A stretch of DNA of 64,000 bases from Candidatus Gastranaerophilales bacterium (GTDB taxonomy: Bacteria; Cyanobacteriota; Vampirovibrionia; Gastranaerophilales; Gastranaerophilaceae), in assembly GCA_944323285.1 (NCBI GenBank), contig CALURV010000032.1:25391-89390 (forward strand). Direction: 5' to 3'. The notes under the pieces are model-generated. The model did not search any database. It saw only the letters and a list, made by a program, of their open reading frames with translations, and had not been told where the DNA came from. Shown here piece by piece: positions 48,397 through 59,942 of the stretch (positions are counted from its first letter, which is position 1; every line of letters starts with the position of its first letter). The position numbers and the translations under genes are program-made.

Positions 48397-49152
48397 TTAC
48401 TCTTTTATCTTCTTTAATACATTATCATCAGGATTCGCCACTTTAAATATTAAGGTAAAAATACTGCCATCTTCGCTGCTTTGAACTTCAATTTTCCCGT
48501 TCATTTTTTCTGTAAGAGTTTTTGTAATATATAAACCAAGTCCATTTCCTTGAATTTTTCTTGTTAACGGAGAATCAATTCTTGAGAACTTATTAAATAT
48601 CTTATTTATGTTTTCATTTGATATTCCAATACCTTCATCTTTTATAGAAATATTTAAAGTATTTTCACTAAAATCTTCATAAACATCAATAGTTACAGTA
48701 GACCCATCAGGTGAATATTTTGAAGCATTATCCAATAAATTTAATAATATCTGTTGAAATTTATCTGTATCTACCAAAATTTTAGGAAGATTTTTAGCAT
48801 AATTACAAATATAATTATGTGTTTTATATTGAAGTTTAATCATTTGCAAAGATGAATCAATAAAAGGAGTAACATCTATAGTCTTATAAACCATTAATTC
48901 CTTATTAGACTGCATTTTAGAAACAGTTAAAAGATTTTCAACCAATTTTATTAAACGATTAGATTGGTCTTTTATAATAAGAAGAAATTTTTCTCTTTGC
49001 TCTGGTGAAAGTTTATCATAAGAAGATAACAAAGTTTCGGCAAAACCTCTGATACTTGTTAAAGGAGTTCTTAATTCATGGCTTACCGTAGATATAAAAT
49101 CAAGATGAGCTTGTTCTAATTCATTTAATTGTTTATCTTGAATATCATTCAT
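48397..49152 (-). CDS. Soluble sensor-less histidine kinase
   Basis: 251 residues. HisKA with the phospho-His in S-T-V-S-H-E-L-R-T-P-L at about residue 25, then HATPase with L-L-D-N-A-S-K-Y-S, D-E-G-I-G-I-S and G-N-G-L-G-L-Y-I. Only ~20 residues come before HisKA, so there is no sensor or membrane domain; it must take its signal from a partner. It follows tolC after 50 bases containing a hairpin and precedes the response regulator. Confidence 0.93.
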   Translation of the reverse strand: MNDIQDKQLNELEQAHLDFISTVSHELRTPLTSIRGFAETLLSSYDKLSPEQREKFLLIIKDQSNRLIKLVENLLTVSKMQSNKELMVYKTIDVTPFIDSSLQMIKLQYKTHNYICNYAKNLPKILVDTDKFQQILLNLLDNASKYSPDGSTVTIDVYEDFSENTLNISIKDEGIGISNENINKIFNKFSRIDSPLTRKIQGNGLGLYITKTLTEKMNGKIEVQSSEDGSIFTLIFKVANPDDNVLKKIKE

Positions 49153-49162
49153 AAATGTATTA

Positions 49163-49207
49163 TATAACTGTTTTACTATTTAAGCTATAGTCTTAATAAC
49201 AGTTATA
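49163..49207 (-). promoter_or_regulatory. Intercistronic hairpin between tolC and the histidine kinase gene
   Basis: Perfect 10-bp inverted arms tataactgtt/aacagttata (49163-49172 and 49198-49207) enclose a second stem actat/atagt. There is no T-tract, so it is probably not a terminator. It overlaps the tolC stop codon. It may protect or process the mRNA between the pump and the kinase genes. Confidence 0.5.
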
Positions 49208-50918
49208 GTAAATCAACATCAGATGATTGCAAAGGCACTCCTACCACTTTTTCAAGATTAGCAGCATAAACATGGTAATCAAGCAAAGTTGAATAATAGC
49301 TTAATTGAGAATTTCTATAAGTTGTTTCAGCATCTTTTAACTCAATAGCATCACCAAGTCCAACTTTATATCTTCCTGAAGCTTGATCATACTGTTCTTT
49401 TGCCTGATCCATAGATAACTTAGCAACTTTAATACTATCTTGTGCATTAACTAAATTAATATAAGCTTCTTTTACTTCAAAATATACAGTTTGCTTTGTA
49501 TTTTCATAATCAGCTAAATCTTTTTTATAAGTTGCTTTTGCTTCATCAACTTGCTTTTTTAATAACAACAGGTTAACAGAAGAATAAGTAAGCTGAGCAC
49601 CAACTTGATAGCCATAATCGGTATCTACTTTTTTACCGCCTCTTGAATAAGAAGCAAAACCTGATATATCAGGAGTAAAAGCTCTTCTAGAAGCTCTTAC
49701 TAACAATTCAGAAGCTTCCGCTTTCTTTTTAGCAGCTAATAAAGCCGGTCTTGTTTCAAAAGCAGTATTAACAGCTTCTTTAACATCTATTTCATAAGCT
49801 TTTGTATTTAAATTATCTTTTACTTCATATCCAGTATATTCAGGAAGCCCCATTGAATTACTTAATTGAACATAGGCTATTTTAACAGTATTTTTTGCCT
49901 TAATTAAATTTAATTTAGCATTACCTAAATTATATTGAGCAGTTAATACATCTATTTTAGGTTTTGTACCTATATTATAATAAGCCATAGCTTGCTCTAA
50001 ATGAAGTTCATAATCTTTTACGGTATCTTCATAAACTTGTTCCTGTTGAAGGGCAAATAATAAATTATAATAAGCCTGTTTACAATTAAAAATAACATCA
50101 TTTATATTTGACTGCAAACTTTCCTGAGCTGCTTCATAAGTTCTTTTAGCAACATCAGCTTGAGCTTTTGTTTTACCAAAGTCAAATAATAACATATCAG
50201 CAGAAACACTTGGTACATAAAACATATCATACTTTTGAGTCGGAAAAGCAAAATTTGATACCTGCATATCATTTCTTGAATAGCTTACACCGGCAGAAAG
50301 AGTAGGAAAATAATTAGCCCAAGCTTGTGCTATTTTACTTTTATAAATTTCAGCATTACTCATCGCAACTTTTATTATCGGATGATGTTCTAAAGCTAAT
50401 TTTACACAATTATCTACAGAAATAATTTCTGTTGTATTTATGCTGCCTTCATAAGCTGTATTAGTAAGAACCTTATTTTCTTCACCGCTTTTATCGACAG
50501 CAGGTGTTTCTTCTATTGCTTTTTCAACTTCAGTGTTTGAAACATTTTGATTATTATCAATTTTTTCTTTATTTTCTACTTTAGCTTTTTCTGCTTGTTT
50601 TTGTAATTTTTTCTCAGCTTTTTCTTTTTTCTTTAACTCTTTAGCTTCTTTTTTCTGTTCTTTTTCAACAGATTCAATAGTTTTTATTGTTTCTTTATCC
50701 GGTTCAACAGGAGAAACTTCTTTTCCTTTTTTTACTTTATCTTTTGAAAAAAGATTTTTAACCTTATCCTTAAAAGTAGGTTTATTTGGCGTTGTTTGTG
50801 ATTGAACTTGTTCTAAAACAGGCTCATTTTCTTTAACAACCTCATCTTTTAAAGGCTCTTGAGCAAACACAGGACTTGCCATTAACAAAAATAAAAATAT
50901 AAACAGTTTCTTATTCAT
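49203..50918 (-). CDS. TolC-type outer membrane efflux protein with Lys/Glu-rich N-terminal extension
   Basis: About 571 residues from the ATG at 50918 (gagtgga upstream); a GTG at 50927 is in frame but weaker. A signal peptide ends at V-F-A about residue 19. Then come ~125 residues of Lys/Glu/Pro-rich sequence, absent from standard TolC, and then the OEP repeat domain (about 160-560) with long helices and beta segments. It forms the outer-membrane channel of the RND pump encoded just upstream. Confidence 0.93.
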   Translation of the reverse strand: MNKKLFIFLFLLMASPVFAQEPLKDEVVKENEPVLEQVQSQTTPNKPTFKDKVKNLFSKDKVKKGKEVSPVEPDKETIKTIESVEKEQKKEAKELKKKEKAEKKLQKQAEKAKVENKEKIDNNQNVSNTEVEKAIEETPAVDKSGEENKVLTNTAYEGSINTTEIISVDNCVKLALEHHPIIKVAMSNAEIYKSKIAQAWANYFPTLSAGVSYSRNDMQVSNFAFPTQKYDMFYVPSVSADMLLFDFGKTKAQADVAKRTYEAAQESLQSNINDVIFNCKQAYYNLLFALQQEQVYEDTVKDYELHLEQAMAYYNIGTKPKIDVLTAQYNLGNAKLNLIKAKNTVKIAYVQLSNSMGLPEYTGYEVKDNLNTKAYEIDVKEAVNTAFETRPALLAAKKKAEASELLVRASRRAFTPDISGFASYSRGGKKVDTDYGYQVGAQLTYSSVNLLLLKKQVDEAKATYKKDLADYENTKQTVYFEVKEAYINLVNAQDSIKVAKLSMDQAKEQYDQASGRYKVGLGDAIELKDAETTYRNSQLSYYSTLLDYHVYAANLEKVVGVPLQSSDVDLL

Positions 50919-50941
50919 TTTATCCACTCTACTCTATAAAT

Positions 50942-53900
50942 TTAATTATTAATTTTTTCTTTCTTTTTTGATGACGCTTTTTCTACTAATGATTGTACTA
51001 ATACATAGAAAACAGGAGTTAATATAGTACCAATAGTAGCAGCAGCAACCATACCTCCAAATACAGTAGAACCGACGGCTATTCTGCTTTGAGCACCTGC
51101 TCCTGTTGCAAATACCATTGGTAATACACCAAAGACAAATGCCAAAGCTGTCATCATAATAGCTCTGAATCTTAATCTTGCAGCTTCTATTGCAGCATCT
51201 TCAATACCAAGACCTCCTTCTTCATGCAGGTCTCTTGCAAATTCAACAATCAAAATAGATTGTTTTGCAGCAACACCTATTAATGTTATCATACCTACCT
51301 GTGCATATAAGTCAAATGATAACCCCATCATCATTTGAAATACTAATGCACCAAGAGCGGCAATAGGTGCAATTAAAAGAACTGCAATAGGGATTGACCA
51401 GCTTTCATACAAAGCAACCAAGAATAAATATACAAATGTTAAAGCCAAAGCAATAACAACAACTGTTTGACCTGATGATTCTCTTTCTTGCAATGATGTA
51501 CCAGACCAATCGTAACCTACATCTTGAGGAAGAACCTTCTTAGCAACATTTTCCATAGCAAGCATTGCTTCTCCTGATGATTTACCAGATGATGGCTGAC
51601 CTGAGAATTGTACACTTCTGTACTGGTTAAATCTTGTAATAGATGCAGCACCAACTGTTTGTTCAAGATTAATCATTGTCATTAAAGGTACCATTTGACC
51701 TTTCATATTTTTTACATATATCTTTTCTAAATCAGTTGCTTTATTTCTGAAACTATCTTCAGCTTGTAACTGAACCCTAAATACACGGCCCAATTTATTA
51801 AAGTCATTTACATAATATGTACCTAATGTTGAAGCTAAGGTTGAATATAATTCCTGAATATCAACATTTTGTGCCAATACTTTACTATAATCAATATTTA
51901 AACGATACTGAGGAACATTTGCTTGATATGTAGTATATACACTGCTTAAACTTGGATCAGAATTTGCAGCAACAGTTAATTTATTAGCAAACTCTTCAAT
52001 TTCTTGAAGTGAATGTTCACCTTTTGATAACATTTGAAATTCAAAACCGCCTAACATACTCATACCGGATATTGCAGGTGGCGAGAATGATGCAATTGAT
52101 GCTTCATTTATTTTTGAAGCTCTATTTCTTATTTCTTTCAATATAGCATTATGAGATAAATCAGTAGGTCTTCCTTGTATCTTTCTTATAATATAATCCC
52201 AAGGATAAATTTTTCTCTCATCCCAATCCTTTAAAGGAGTAATACACATGGCTTGGTTCGTAGGCCCAATACCTGCAAATGTAATTATTCTCTCTACTTC
52301 TATACCTTCTACTTGTTCTAATTCTTTCGTTAATTTTTCTAATACTTCTTGTGTTTTGTTTAATGCACTACCAGGCGGCAATACAACTTGAGAAATTAAA
52401 ACAGCTTGATCTTCATCAGGAATAAAGCCTGTCGGTATTATTTTAAATAGAAATCCCATTATTATAAGGAAAGCAACATATAATATTATTGTTAATTTTT
52501 TATTGTATACAAATTTTTTAACTACATCTAAATATTTCTGCGTAATTATTTCAAATCTTTTATCAAAAGCCGTAAATACCTTTTTAATAAAAGCAGTAAA
52601 CACATTGCTTGGCTTTTTGTTTGAATCTTCTGCCTTTAATACAATTGAACACATAGCAGGAGATAAAGATAATGCACATATTGCAGATAAAGCAATAGAA
52701 ACAGCAATACATACGGCAAATTGTCTATACATTAAGCCGGATAACCCTGCAACGAAAGATACAGGAACAAATACAGCCATAAGAACCATTGCCATTGCAA
52801 CCAAAGCTCCGCCAACCTCCTGCATAGTTAATTGAGTAGCCTCAATTGGAGTTTTACCTTCTTGTAAGTGACGTTTTACGTTTTCTATAACAACAATAGC
52901 ATCATCTACTACTACCGTTACCGCCAGTACCATCGCAAATAAGGTCAATAAGTTAATAGACATGGAAAATATTGGAAGAGCCGCAAATACACCTACTAAC
53001 GATACAGGTATTGTTACAAACGGTATTAATGTAGCACGCCAATCACCTAAAAATACGAATATTACTATAATTACAATTATTGCCGTCATAATAATTGTAA
53101 AGAATACTTCTTTCATTGATTCACGAATAAACTTAGAATCATCATGCATCATTTGTACTTCTAAAGAAGCAGGTAGTGTTTTATTAATTTCTGCTACTTT
53201 CTTATTTACAAGATTTACAACATCAATAGTATTTGCACCAGGAAGTGGTACAACCTGTATAACAGAAGCAGGTTTACCATCAATTAAACCGATTTTATCA
53301 TATGAATAAGCACCAAGTTCAACCCTTGCTATATCTTTTATTCTTATTTGTGAACCATCTGTATTTGAACGAACAATTATTTCTTCAAATTCTTCAGGTT
53401 CAGCTAAACGACCTTTTGTCATTAAAGTCATTCTCAAAGTTTGATTTGAATTACTTGGTAACGCGCCTAATGCACCTGATGCAACCTGAACGTTTTGAGT
53501 TGATATAGCAGCTTGAACTTCTGCAATAGAAACATTTAAATTTGCCATTTTAGTAGGGTCAAGCCAAATTCTCATACTATAATCACCGGCACCAAATACA
53601 TTTACTTCACCAACACCATTTAAACGTTTTATTTCATCTTTAATGTATATAGATGCATAATTTGTTAAATCTAATTGATTCCAAGAACCGTCTAAAGAAA
53701 CAAGGTTCAATATACAAGCACCTGCACCTGATACTTTGTTTGTTGCCGTAACACCAAGTCTTTTTACATCTTCAGGAAGCAGAGCTTCTACTTGTTGCAG
53801 TCTGTTCTGAACATTTACTAAGTTAATATCTTTATTTGTACCAACTTTAAAGAATATGTTTAATTGATATGTCTCATCATAACAAGTTGAAGACATATAT

Positions 53901-54151
53901 ATCATATTTTCAACACCATTTACTTGTGATTCAACAATAGAAGCAACAGATGATTCTATAACAGATGCACTTGCACCGGGATATGATGCTGATACCGTTA
54001 CTTGCGGAGGTGTAATATTTGGATATTTTTCCAATTGTAAACTAAACATCGATACCAAACCGACTAAAGTTATAAATATAGATATAACCATAGCGAAACG
54101 CGGTTTTCTTATAAAGAAATATAAATTATTTTTCTTCTTATTATCTTCCAT
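50942..54151 (-). CDS. RND efflux pump permease (HAE1/AcrB type)
   Basis: 1069 residues, twelve membrane segments with two large periplasmic loops. TM4 has the proton-relay pair in [14 protein letters not shown]. The N-terminus reads F-F-I-R-K-P-R-F-A, and [11 protein letters not shown] follows TM1. It exports drugs or other amphiphiles with the MFP and TolC partners. It lies 11 bases after the MFP gene. Confidence 0.97.
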   Translation of the reverse strand: MEDNKKKNNLYFFIRKPRFAMVISIFITLVGLVSMFSLQLEKYPNITPPQVTVSASYPGASASVIESSVASIVESQVNGVENMIYMSSTCYDETYQLNIFFKVGTNKDINLVNVQNRLQQVEALLPEDVKRLGVTATNKVSGAGACILNLVSLDGSWNQLDLTNYASIYIKDEIKRLNGVGEVNVFGAGDYSMRIWLDPTKMANLNVSIAEVQAAISTQNVQVASGALGALPSNSNQTLRMTLMTKGRLAEPEEFEEIIVRSNTDGSQIRIKDIARVELGAYSYDKIGLIDGKPASVIQVVPLPGANTIDVVNLVNKKVAEINKTLPASLEVQMMHDDSKFIRESMKEVFFTIIMTAIIVIIVIFVFLGDWRATLIPFVTIPVSLVGVFAALPIFSMSINLLTLFAMVLAVTVVVDDAIVVIENVKRHLQEGKTPIEATQLTMQEVGGALVAMAMVLMAVFVPVSFVAGLSGLMYRQFAVCIAVSIALSAICALSLSPAMCSIVLKAEDSNKKPSNVFTAFIKKVFTAFDKRFEIITQKYLDVVKKFVYNKKLTIILYVAFLIIMGFLFKIIPTGFIPDEDQAVLISQVVLPPGSALNKTQEVLEKLTKELEQVEGIEVERIITFAGIGPTNQAMCITPLKDWDERKIYPWDYIIRKIQGRPTDLSHNAILKEIRNRASKINEASIASFSPPAISGMSMLGGFEFQMLSKGEHSLQEIEEFANKLTVAANSDPSLSSVYTTYQANVPQYRLNIDYSKVLAQNVDIQELYSTLASTLGTYYVNDFNKLGRVFRVQLQAEDSFRNKATDLEKIYVKNMKGQMVPLMTMINLEQTVGAASITRFNQYRSVQFSGQPSSGKSSGEAMLAMENVAKKVLPQDVGYDWSGTSLQERESSGQTVVVIALALTFVYLFLVALYESWSIPIAVLLIAPIAALGALVFQMMMGLSFDLYAQVGMITLIGVAAKQSILIVEFARDLHEEGGLGIEDAAIEAARLRFRAIMMTALAFVFGVLPMVFATGAGAQSRIAVGSTVFGGMVAAATIGTILTPVFYVLVQSLVEKASSKKKEKINN

Positions 54152-54162
54152 TTTTTTCTCGC

Positions 54163-55341
54163 TTAATCCTGCTTATTTTCTTCTGATGAATTTTCTTCTT
54201 CTAAAGGTTCCGGATTTACTTTTTGTCCTGATACTTTTATACTTTGTACACCTTTTGCAACAAAAGTATCACCGACATTTAATCCATCTTCTACTACCCA
54301 GTTTTTATTTATTTCTTCTGATACTTTAATATTTTTTCTGACAGCTTTATTATCTGCATCAATACTCCATACATAATAACCGTCTGAATCATTTAAAGCC
54401 GCTGATTGAGGAACTAACATTACTGTTTTTGGTTCCTTTGCTCTTACTATAACTTTTACAAAATCACCTGGAACTAATAAAGAATCTTCATTCTTAAAAG
54501 TTGCTCTTAAACTTATGGTTCCTGTTGTTTGATCAACTTCATTATCAACAAATTCAATAACACCGCTTTCATCATATATGCTTCCGTCTGCAAGCTGAAT
54601 ATGTACATCCATATTGCTGAAATCAGCAGATGAATCAAGTTTTCTAAACTTTAAAAACTCACTGCTCTTTAATGTAAAATATACATATATAGGCTGTATA
54701 CTAACTATTCTTGCAAGAGCACCTGAGGTTGTATTTACAAGATTACCTTCCGTTATTATAATTTTACCTATTTTACCATCAATAGGTGATGTAATTTTTG
54801 TATAACTTAAATTCAATTTAGCATTTGATAAAGAAGCTTTGGCTGCATCATATACTGCTTTATTTTGATCTCTTGTTGCTAAAGCTTGATCATAATATGA
54901 TTTACTTACATAATCATTTTTTACAAGTTCTTTAGCCCTTACCAACTCTTTTTCAGCATTTACAAGAGCAGCTTGTGATTGTCTTACACTTGCAGCAGCA
55001 TTCTTAACTGCTATTTCATATTCATCAGGCTCTATCAAAAATAAAGTCTGCCCCTTTTTTACCATAGCACCTTCATCAAAATATCTTTTTTCAAGCCAGC
55101 CGTTTATTCTTGCAACAATATCTACAGAATACTTTGCATCTATTCTTCCTGCAGATTCAGACTCTGAATATATTTCTTGAATAATAGGTGTCATAGTTTG
55201 AACACTCTTTGGAGCACTCATCGCTCTTTGTTGTGCAGCACCTGATATGTATCCTATTACCTGATGATATAAGATTGGTAATATTATTAAAACAACAAGA
55301 AATACTATCCATTGTACCTTTTTATTCTTTAAGTAACTCAT
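54163..55341 (-). CDS. RND efflux periplasmic adaptor (membrane fusion protein)
   Basis: 392 residues. An N-terminal anchor (about 10-32), lipoyl halves around [16 protein letters not shown] and [10 protein letters not shown], a helical hairpin between them, and a beta-barrel domain. It bridges the inner-membrane permease and TolC. The acidic tail ([10 protein letters not shown]) is variable. Second gene of the marR-led operon. Confidence 0.95.
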   Translation of the reverse strand: MSYLKNKKVQWIVFLVVLIILPILYHQVIGYISGAAQQRAMSAPKSVQTMTPIIQEIYSESESAGRIDAKYSVDIVARINGWLEKRYFDEGAMVKKGQTLFLIEPDEYEIAVKNAAASVRQSQAALVNAEKELVRAKELVKNDYVSKSYYDQALATRDQNKAVYDAAKASLSNAKLNLSYTKITSPIDGKIGKIIITEGNLVNTTSGALARIVSIQPIYVYFTLKSSEFLKFRKLDSSADFSNMDVHIQLADGSIYDESGVIEFVDNEVDQTTGTISLRATFKNEDSLLVPGDFVKVIVRAKEPKTVMLVPQSAALNDSDGYYVWSIDADNKAVRKNIKVSEEINKNWVVEDGLNVGDTFVAKGVQSIKVSGQKVNPEPLEEENSSEENKQD

Positions 55342-55363
55342 TTTATATCCTCTGTTTATTTTC

Positions 55364-55798
55364 TTATACTATCTTTAAATTATTTTTGTACATTTCAATT
55401 ATATTTATTAAATTTTCCCGATTTTCTTCGCCTAAACTATCCAGCGAAGCATATTCGGCTTCCTTTATTTTTGACATTATTTTCTCAGCAAATTGTCTGC
55501 CTTTCTCTGTAAATTTTATTACTTTATTTCTTTTATCAACATTTGATTCAAATGGAACTTCTATTATTCCTTGTTCACAAAAATTCTTTATTATAGAATT
55601 TACTGTCTGTTTCGGAAGGCATATTTTTTGGGTTATTGTTTTTTGAGTACAATTACTTTCTTCATATATTATACTTAAAACACCTAAACCGGAATATGTT
55701 AATCCTACTGATTTTGCATATTCATTATAAAATCCTGAAATTTCTCTATGAAATTTCAATAACTTTTCTGATTGTTCTTTTAGCTTCAGCTTATCCAA
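55364..55798 (-). CDS. MarR family transcriptional regulator
   Basis: 144 residues. A winged helix-turn-helix with C-T-Q-K-T-I-T-Q-K-I-C-L-P-K-Q-T-V as recognition region, and the wing V-D-K-R-N-K-V-I-K-F-T. First gene of marR-MFP-RND-tolC, 22 bases before the MFP gene. It likely represses its own operon through the palindrome at 55833-55846 and responds to a small aromatic-type ligand; that ligand is not known. Confidence 0.93.
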   Translation of the reverse strand: MDKLKLKEQSEKLLKFHREISGFYNEYAKSVGLTYSGLGVLSIIYEESNCTQKTITQKICLPKQTVNSIIKNFCEQGIIEVPFESNVDKRNKVIKFTEKGRQFAEKIMSKIKEAEYASLDSLGEENRENLINIIEMYKNNLKIV

Positions 55799-55832
55799 TA
55801 ATTATCCCCTTAAATTAGTCCTAAAATTTACC

Positions 55833-55846
55833 GTCCATTTATGGAC
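55833..55846. promoter_or_regulatory. Putative MarR operator palindrome
   Basis: gtccatttatggac is a perfect 6-2-6 palindrome starting one base after the -10 box, over the expected transcription start. Binding there would block the efflux operon. Confidence 0.65.
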
Positions 55847-55847
55847 T

Positions 55848-55877
55848 ATTATAATATCAAGCAAAAAATTATGTCAA
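55848..55877 (-). promoter_or_regulatory. Promoter of the marR-MFP-RND-tolC operon
   Basis: On the minus strand: TTGACA (55872-55877), 18-bp spacer, TATAAT (55848-55853). Both boxes are perfect consensus. The leader to the marR ATG would be about 40 bases. Confidence 0.75.
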
Positions 55878-55899
55878 CATATATATGACTATTATTTTT

Positions 55900-56382
55900 C
55901 TATTTTATATAATTATTTCTAACATTTAAATAACTGTCCAATTCTTCTTTCATAACAGAATTATCAACAGTTCCTGCCATGTTTAAAGAGAATTTATGAT
56001 TTACTTCATTATCAATAATAAATAAAGTAGGAAATCCCATAATATGAAACTCTTTCACTAAATTTGCATATTGAGACATATCACAATTAATAACTGCAAA
56101 GGTATATTTATCTTTGTATTCTTTAGCAAGTTTACCAAATACAGGCATAAATTTTCTGCAATAACTGCACCAATCAACATAAAACATTGCAACTATTGGT
56201 TTATCTATTTTATTTGCTTCTTCAATAGTTACAATACCGGAATCAGGTATTTCAATAGGTGCTTTGATATTTTGCTGTGGTGAGTATCCTTCACTACTTG
56301 GTTTTAAAGCAAGATATGCAAAAATAAATAATCCTATAACAGCAAAAATAAATAATCCTATAAAAAATTTTTTTCTTTTCAT
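55900..56382 (-). CDS. Membrane-anchored thioredoxin-like protein
   Basis: 160 residues. An N-terminal hydrophobic anchor (about 7-27) is followed by a short linker and a thioredoxin fold with [12 protein letters not shown] and the cis-Pro in M-G-F-P-T-L-F. The active-site pair is C-S-Y-C rather than C-G-P-C. It probably handles thiols on the outer side of the inner membrane. Its ATG overlaps the glgC stop by 4 bases. Confidence 0.9.
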   Translation of the reverse strand: MKRKKFFIGLFIFAVIGLFIFAYLALKPSSEGYSPQQNIKAPIEIPDSGIVTIEEANKIDKPIVAMFYVDWCSYCRKFMPVFGKLAKEYKDKYTFAVINCDMSQYANLVKEFHIMGFPTLFIIDNEVNHKFSLNMAGTVDNSVMKEELDSYLNVRNNYIK

Positions 56383-57614
56383 AAAATTGCTCCTTTTGGA
56401 ACTACAGTAACTCCTCCTGCTGAAACAATAAATCCTCTGGCTCTGTCATCATAAGGATTTACACCAATTTTTGTATATGGCGGTATATTAACATTCTTAT
56501 CTATTATGGCTTTTCTTATTTCAGAATACCTTCCTACATTAACATTTTCCATTAATATAGAATCTGTTACATTAGAATAACTGTTAATTCTTACCTTAGG
56601 AGATAAGACACATCTGGAAATACTACCACCGGATATAATACAACCTTCAGATACCATAGAATTAGTTGCCATACCAACTCTATCTCCTTCTTCCCAAATA
56701 AATTTAGCAGGAGGGAAATTATAATTATACGTTCTTAAAGGCCAATCTGTACAATATAAATTTAACTCCGGCTGATAATTAAGTAAATCCATATTTGCCT
56801 GCCAGTAGCTGTCTATACTTCCGACATCTCTCCAATATCCTCTTTCAGATTCACACATACCGGTATACTCATTTTGAGAAAAATCATATACATATATATT
56901 TTGACCATCTTTAAGCATTTTGGGAATAATATTTTTGCCAAAATCATGACTTGATTCCGGATTATTTGCATCTTCTTGAACTTCTTTCACTAATTCTTCC
57001 GTTTCAAAAATATAATTACCCATAGAAGCTAAACACATATCGGGTCTATTTGGAATACACTTCGGTTTATCTTTTGGTTTTTCTTGAAATCCTATTAATT
57101 TCCAATTTTCATCAACTTCAATTATACCAAATTCACTTGCTTCTGATATAGGAATAGGAATAGCAGAAATTGTAAGAACGGCTTCTTTTTGTTTATGAAA
57201 TCTCATCATTTGAGAAACATCCATTCTATATATATGGTCGCCGCCAAATACACAAACGTGTTTTGGTTTTTCATCATATATATGTGTTAAATTCTGATAT
57301 ACGGCATCAGCAGTACCTTTATACCAGTTTCCGTCCGTTCTCATTTGAGCTGGAACCAAATCAATATATTGACCTAAAATAGGAGACATAGGCCAGCTTC
57401 TTGCTATATGCTGGTTTAAAGAATCTGACTTATATTGAGTAAGAATTTTTAATTTATAAAAACCCGAGTTAATAAAGTTATTAATAACAAAATCAATAAT
57501 TCTGTATCTGCCGCCAAAAGGTACTGCAGGTTTTGCTCTATCTCTTGTCAAAGGATAAAGCCTTTTACCTTCTCCGCCTGCAAGAATCATTACAAGTGCT
57601 GTATCTAATGCCAA
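56379..57614 (-). CDS. glgC: Glucose-1-phosphate adenylyltransferase
   Basis: 411 residues. It makes ADP-glucose for glycogen. Nucleotide-binding loop [23 protein letters not shown], and later E-K-P-K-D. The C-terminal left-handed beta helix (about 300-400) is present. It lies 12 bases after lepA. With the GH57 fragment it points to glycogen use. Confidence 0.96.
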   Translation of the reverse strand: MALDTALVMILAGGEGKRLYPLTRDRAKPAVPFGGRYRIIDFVINNFINSGFYKLKILTQYKSDSLNQHIARSWPMSPILGQYIDLVPAQMRTDGNWYKGTADAVYQNLTHIYDEKPKHVCVFGGDHIYRMDVSQMMRFHKQKEAVLTISAIPIPISEASEFGIIEVDENWKLIGFQEKPKDKPKCIPNRPDMCLASMGNYIFETEELVKEVQEDANNPESSHDFGKNIIPKMLKDGQNIYVYDFSQNEYTGMCESERGYWRDVGSIDSYWQANMDLLNYQPELNLYCTDWPLRTYNYNFPPAKFIWEEGDRVGMATNSMVSEGCIISGGSISRCVLSPKVRINSYSNVTDSILMENVNVGRYSEIRKAIIDKNVNIPPYTKIGVNPYDDRARGFIVSAGGVTVVPKGAIL

Positions 57615-57626
57615 AACTTTTCTCCT

Positions 57627-59429
57627 CTAGTTATCATCTAAACTCAAAACTGCCATGAAAGCCTCTTGCGGAACTTCAACCCTGCCTACCGCTTTCATTC
57701 GTTTTTTACCGCGTTTTTGTTTTTCTAATAATTTTCTTTTACGAGAAATGTCACCTCCGTAACATTTATCTAACACACTTTTTCTCAAAGCCTTTATATT
57801 TGTTCTTGCTATAATTCTGCCGCCAATTGCCGCTTGAATTGCCACTTCAAACATTTGTCTTGGAATTATATCTTTCAATTTTGATGTTAACTTCTGACCG
57901 ACATAAAATGCATTATCCTTATGTACTATTGCACTTAGGGCATCTACTACTTCTCCTGCCAGTAATACATCTAATTTAACAAGGTCTGACCTTTTATATT
58001 CACTAAATTCATAATCTAAACTTGCATAACCTTTAGAACGTGATTTTAATTGATCATAAAAATCCGTAATTATTTCACTTAATGGAATTTCATAATGTAG
58101 TGAAACCCTTACTTTATCAAGATATGTCATATTCTGAAAAATGCCGCGTTTAGATTGTGCTAATTCCATTAATAATCCTACATAATCATTTGGGGTAATA
58201 ATTGTAGTTTTTACATAAGGTTCTTCTATATAATCACGGTATTGAGCATCAGGTAAATTTGCAGGATTATCAATTTCTACAACTTCACCGTTTGTTTTAT
58301 GTACTCTGTAAATAACACTAGGTGCTGTTGTAACAAGAGTAAGATTATATTCGCGCTCCAGTCTTTCTTGAGCAATTTCCATATGAAGCATACCCAAAAA
58401 ACCGCATCTGAATCCAAAACCTAAAGCTGATGAGGTTTCAGGCTCAAATGTAATACTTGAATCATTAAGTTTTAATTTTTCTAATGCTTCTTTCAAATCT
58501 TGATATTGGTCATTATCAACAGGATATAACCCTGAAAATACCATTGGAAGTGCTTCTTTATATCCTGCTAAAGGTTCAGATGCACCATTTTCAACATGAG
58601 TTATGGTATCACCAACAAATCTTGTAATTTCCTTTATAGAACAACCCATATATCCGACATCACCAGTCTTTAATTCTTTTACAGGAACTCTATGAGGATT
58701 TAAATAACCAAGTTCTGTTATTTCATATTCTTTATTTGATGCCATAAATTTAATTTTATCGCCGAGTTTTATATTTCCATCAACAACTTTAAAGAAACAT
58801 AATGTCCCTAAATATTGATCATAAGTACTGTCAAAAACTAACGCTCTTAAAGGTTTATCAGAAGTATCCGCTGGAGGCGGAACAAAATCAACAACAGCTT
58901 CAAGTACCTCTTCTATACCAATACCTTCTTTAGCACTTACAGGTATTGCCATAGATGCATCTATCCCAAGTACTTCTTCTATTTCTTCTCTAACTCTTTC
59001 AACATCTGCAGAAGGTAAATCAATTTTATTTATAACGGGAATAATTTCTAAATTCTGTTCTATTGCGAGATAAACATTAGATAATGTTTGAGCTTCCACC
59101 CCTTGAGTAGCATCGACTATTAATAAAGCACCTTCACAGGCTGCTAAAGAACGTGAAACTTCATAAGAAAAATCAACGTGCCCAGGTGTATCAATTAAAT
59201 TTAAAATATAATCTTTACCATTTTTAGCTTTATAGTTCATTCTGGCAGCATTTAATTTTATAGTAATACCACGCTCCCGTTCTATATCCATAGTATCAAG
59301 AAGCTGATCCTGCATATCTCTTTCAGCTATTGTACCTGTTTTTTCAAGAAGTCTATCTGCCAAAGTAGATTTACCATGATCAATATGAGCTATAATACAA
59401 AAATTTCTAACATTATCTATATACTTCAT
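57627..59429 (-). CDS. lepA: Elongation factor 4 (LepA)
   Basis: 600 residues. A ribosome-associated GTPase that affects initiation and back-translocation. G1 [11 protein letters not shown]3 D-T-P-G-H-V-D-F, G4 N-K-I-D-L-P, and the LepA-specific C-terminal domain ending R-G-K-K-R-M-K. Separate from rpsI by a terminator, so it likely starts its own unit, lepA-glgC-thioredoxin. Confidence 0.97.
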   Translation of the reverse strand: MKYIDNVRNFCIIAHIDHGKSTLADRLLEKTGTIAERDMQDQLLDTMDIERERGITIKLNAARMNYKAKNGKDYILNLIDTPGHVDFSYEVSRSLAACEGALLIVDATQGVEAQTLSNVYLAIEQNLEIIPVINKIDLPSADVERVREEIEEVLGIDASMAIPVSAKEGIGIEEVLEAVVDFVPPPADTSDKPLRALVFDSTYDQYLGTLCFFKVVDGNIKLGDKIKFMASNKEYEITELGYLNPHRVPVKELKTGDVGYMGCSIKEITRFVGDTITHVENGASEPLAGYKEALPMVFSGLYPVDNDQYQDLKEALEKLKLNDSSITFEPETSSALGFGFRCGFLGMLHMEIAQERLEREYNLTLVTTAPSVIYRVHKTNGEVVEIDNPANLPDAQYRDYIEEPYVKTTIITPNDYVGLLMELAQSKRGIFQNMTYLDKVRVSLHYEIPLSEIITDFYDQLKSRSKGYASLDYEFSEYKRSDLVKLDVLLAGEVVDALSAIVHKDNAFYVGQKLTSKLKDIIPRQMFEVAIQAAIGGRIIARTNIKALRKSVLDKCYGGDISRKRKLLEKQKRGKKRMKAVGRVEVPQEAFMAVLSLDDN

Positions 59430-59495
59430 AATCTTAGTCTATTACAGAAATAAATCTTTGCCAATGTCTTAAAATTAAAAAAAAGATTAATAAGT

Positions 59496-59527
59496 AAAAG
59501 GACCTCTTTCGAAGTCCTTTTTTTTGC
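59496..59527. terminator. Intrinsic terminator after rpsI
   Basis: Stem aaaaggac/gtcctttt with loop of about 9, T-tracts on both sides. It ends the ribosomal-protein unit before lepA. Confidence 0.8.
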
Positions 59528-59546
59528 ATGATAAATAATTTGAAAA

Positions 59547-59942
59547 TTAACGTTTAGAGAATTGGAATCTCTTTCTGGCTCTTTTACGACCGTATTTTTT
59601 ACGTTCTTTAACACGAGCATCTCTGGTTAATAAACCTTCAGATTTTAAAACTGTTTTATAGTCTTCATTAAACTTTAATAAAGCTCTTGAAATACCATGT
59701 TTTATAGCGCCGGCTTGAGAAGTTACTCCGCCGCCAACTGTTTTAACCCTCACATCAAATTTTTCTTGATTATCTGTTAAAGCTAAAGGTCTAAATACCA
59801 TCATTTCTAAAGCGGCTCTATTTCCAAAGTAATCAGAAAAAGTTTTTCCATTAACGAAAACTCTTCCTTTTCCTTTAACAAGTTTAACAACTGCAATGGC
59901 TGTTTTTCTTCTTCCTGTTGCCATAATTTCTTTTTCTGCCAT
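59547..59942 (-). CDS. rpsI: 30S ribosomal protein S9
   Basis: 131 residues. G-R-R-K-T-A-I-A-V-V near the start and the basic tail R-K-K-Y-G-R-K-R-A-R-K-R-F-Q-F-S-K-R that reaches the P site. The ATG overlaps the rplM stop by one base. Confidence 0.97.
   Translation of the reverse strand: MAEKEIMATGRRKTAIAVVKLVKGKGRVFVNGKTFSDYFGNRAALEMMVFRPLALTDNQEKFDVRVKTVGGGVTSQAGAIKHGISRALLKFNEDYKTVLKSEGLLTRDARVKERKKYGRKRARKRFQFSKR

Noticed and set aside
52503..53508. Long open frames on the plus strand opposite the RND permease gene
   Set aside because: They are antisense shadows of a well-conserved 1069-residue permease, lack ribosome sites and resemble no family.
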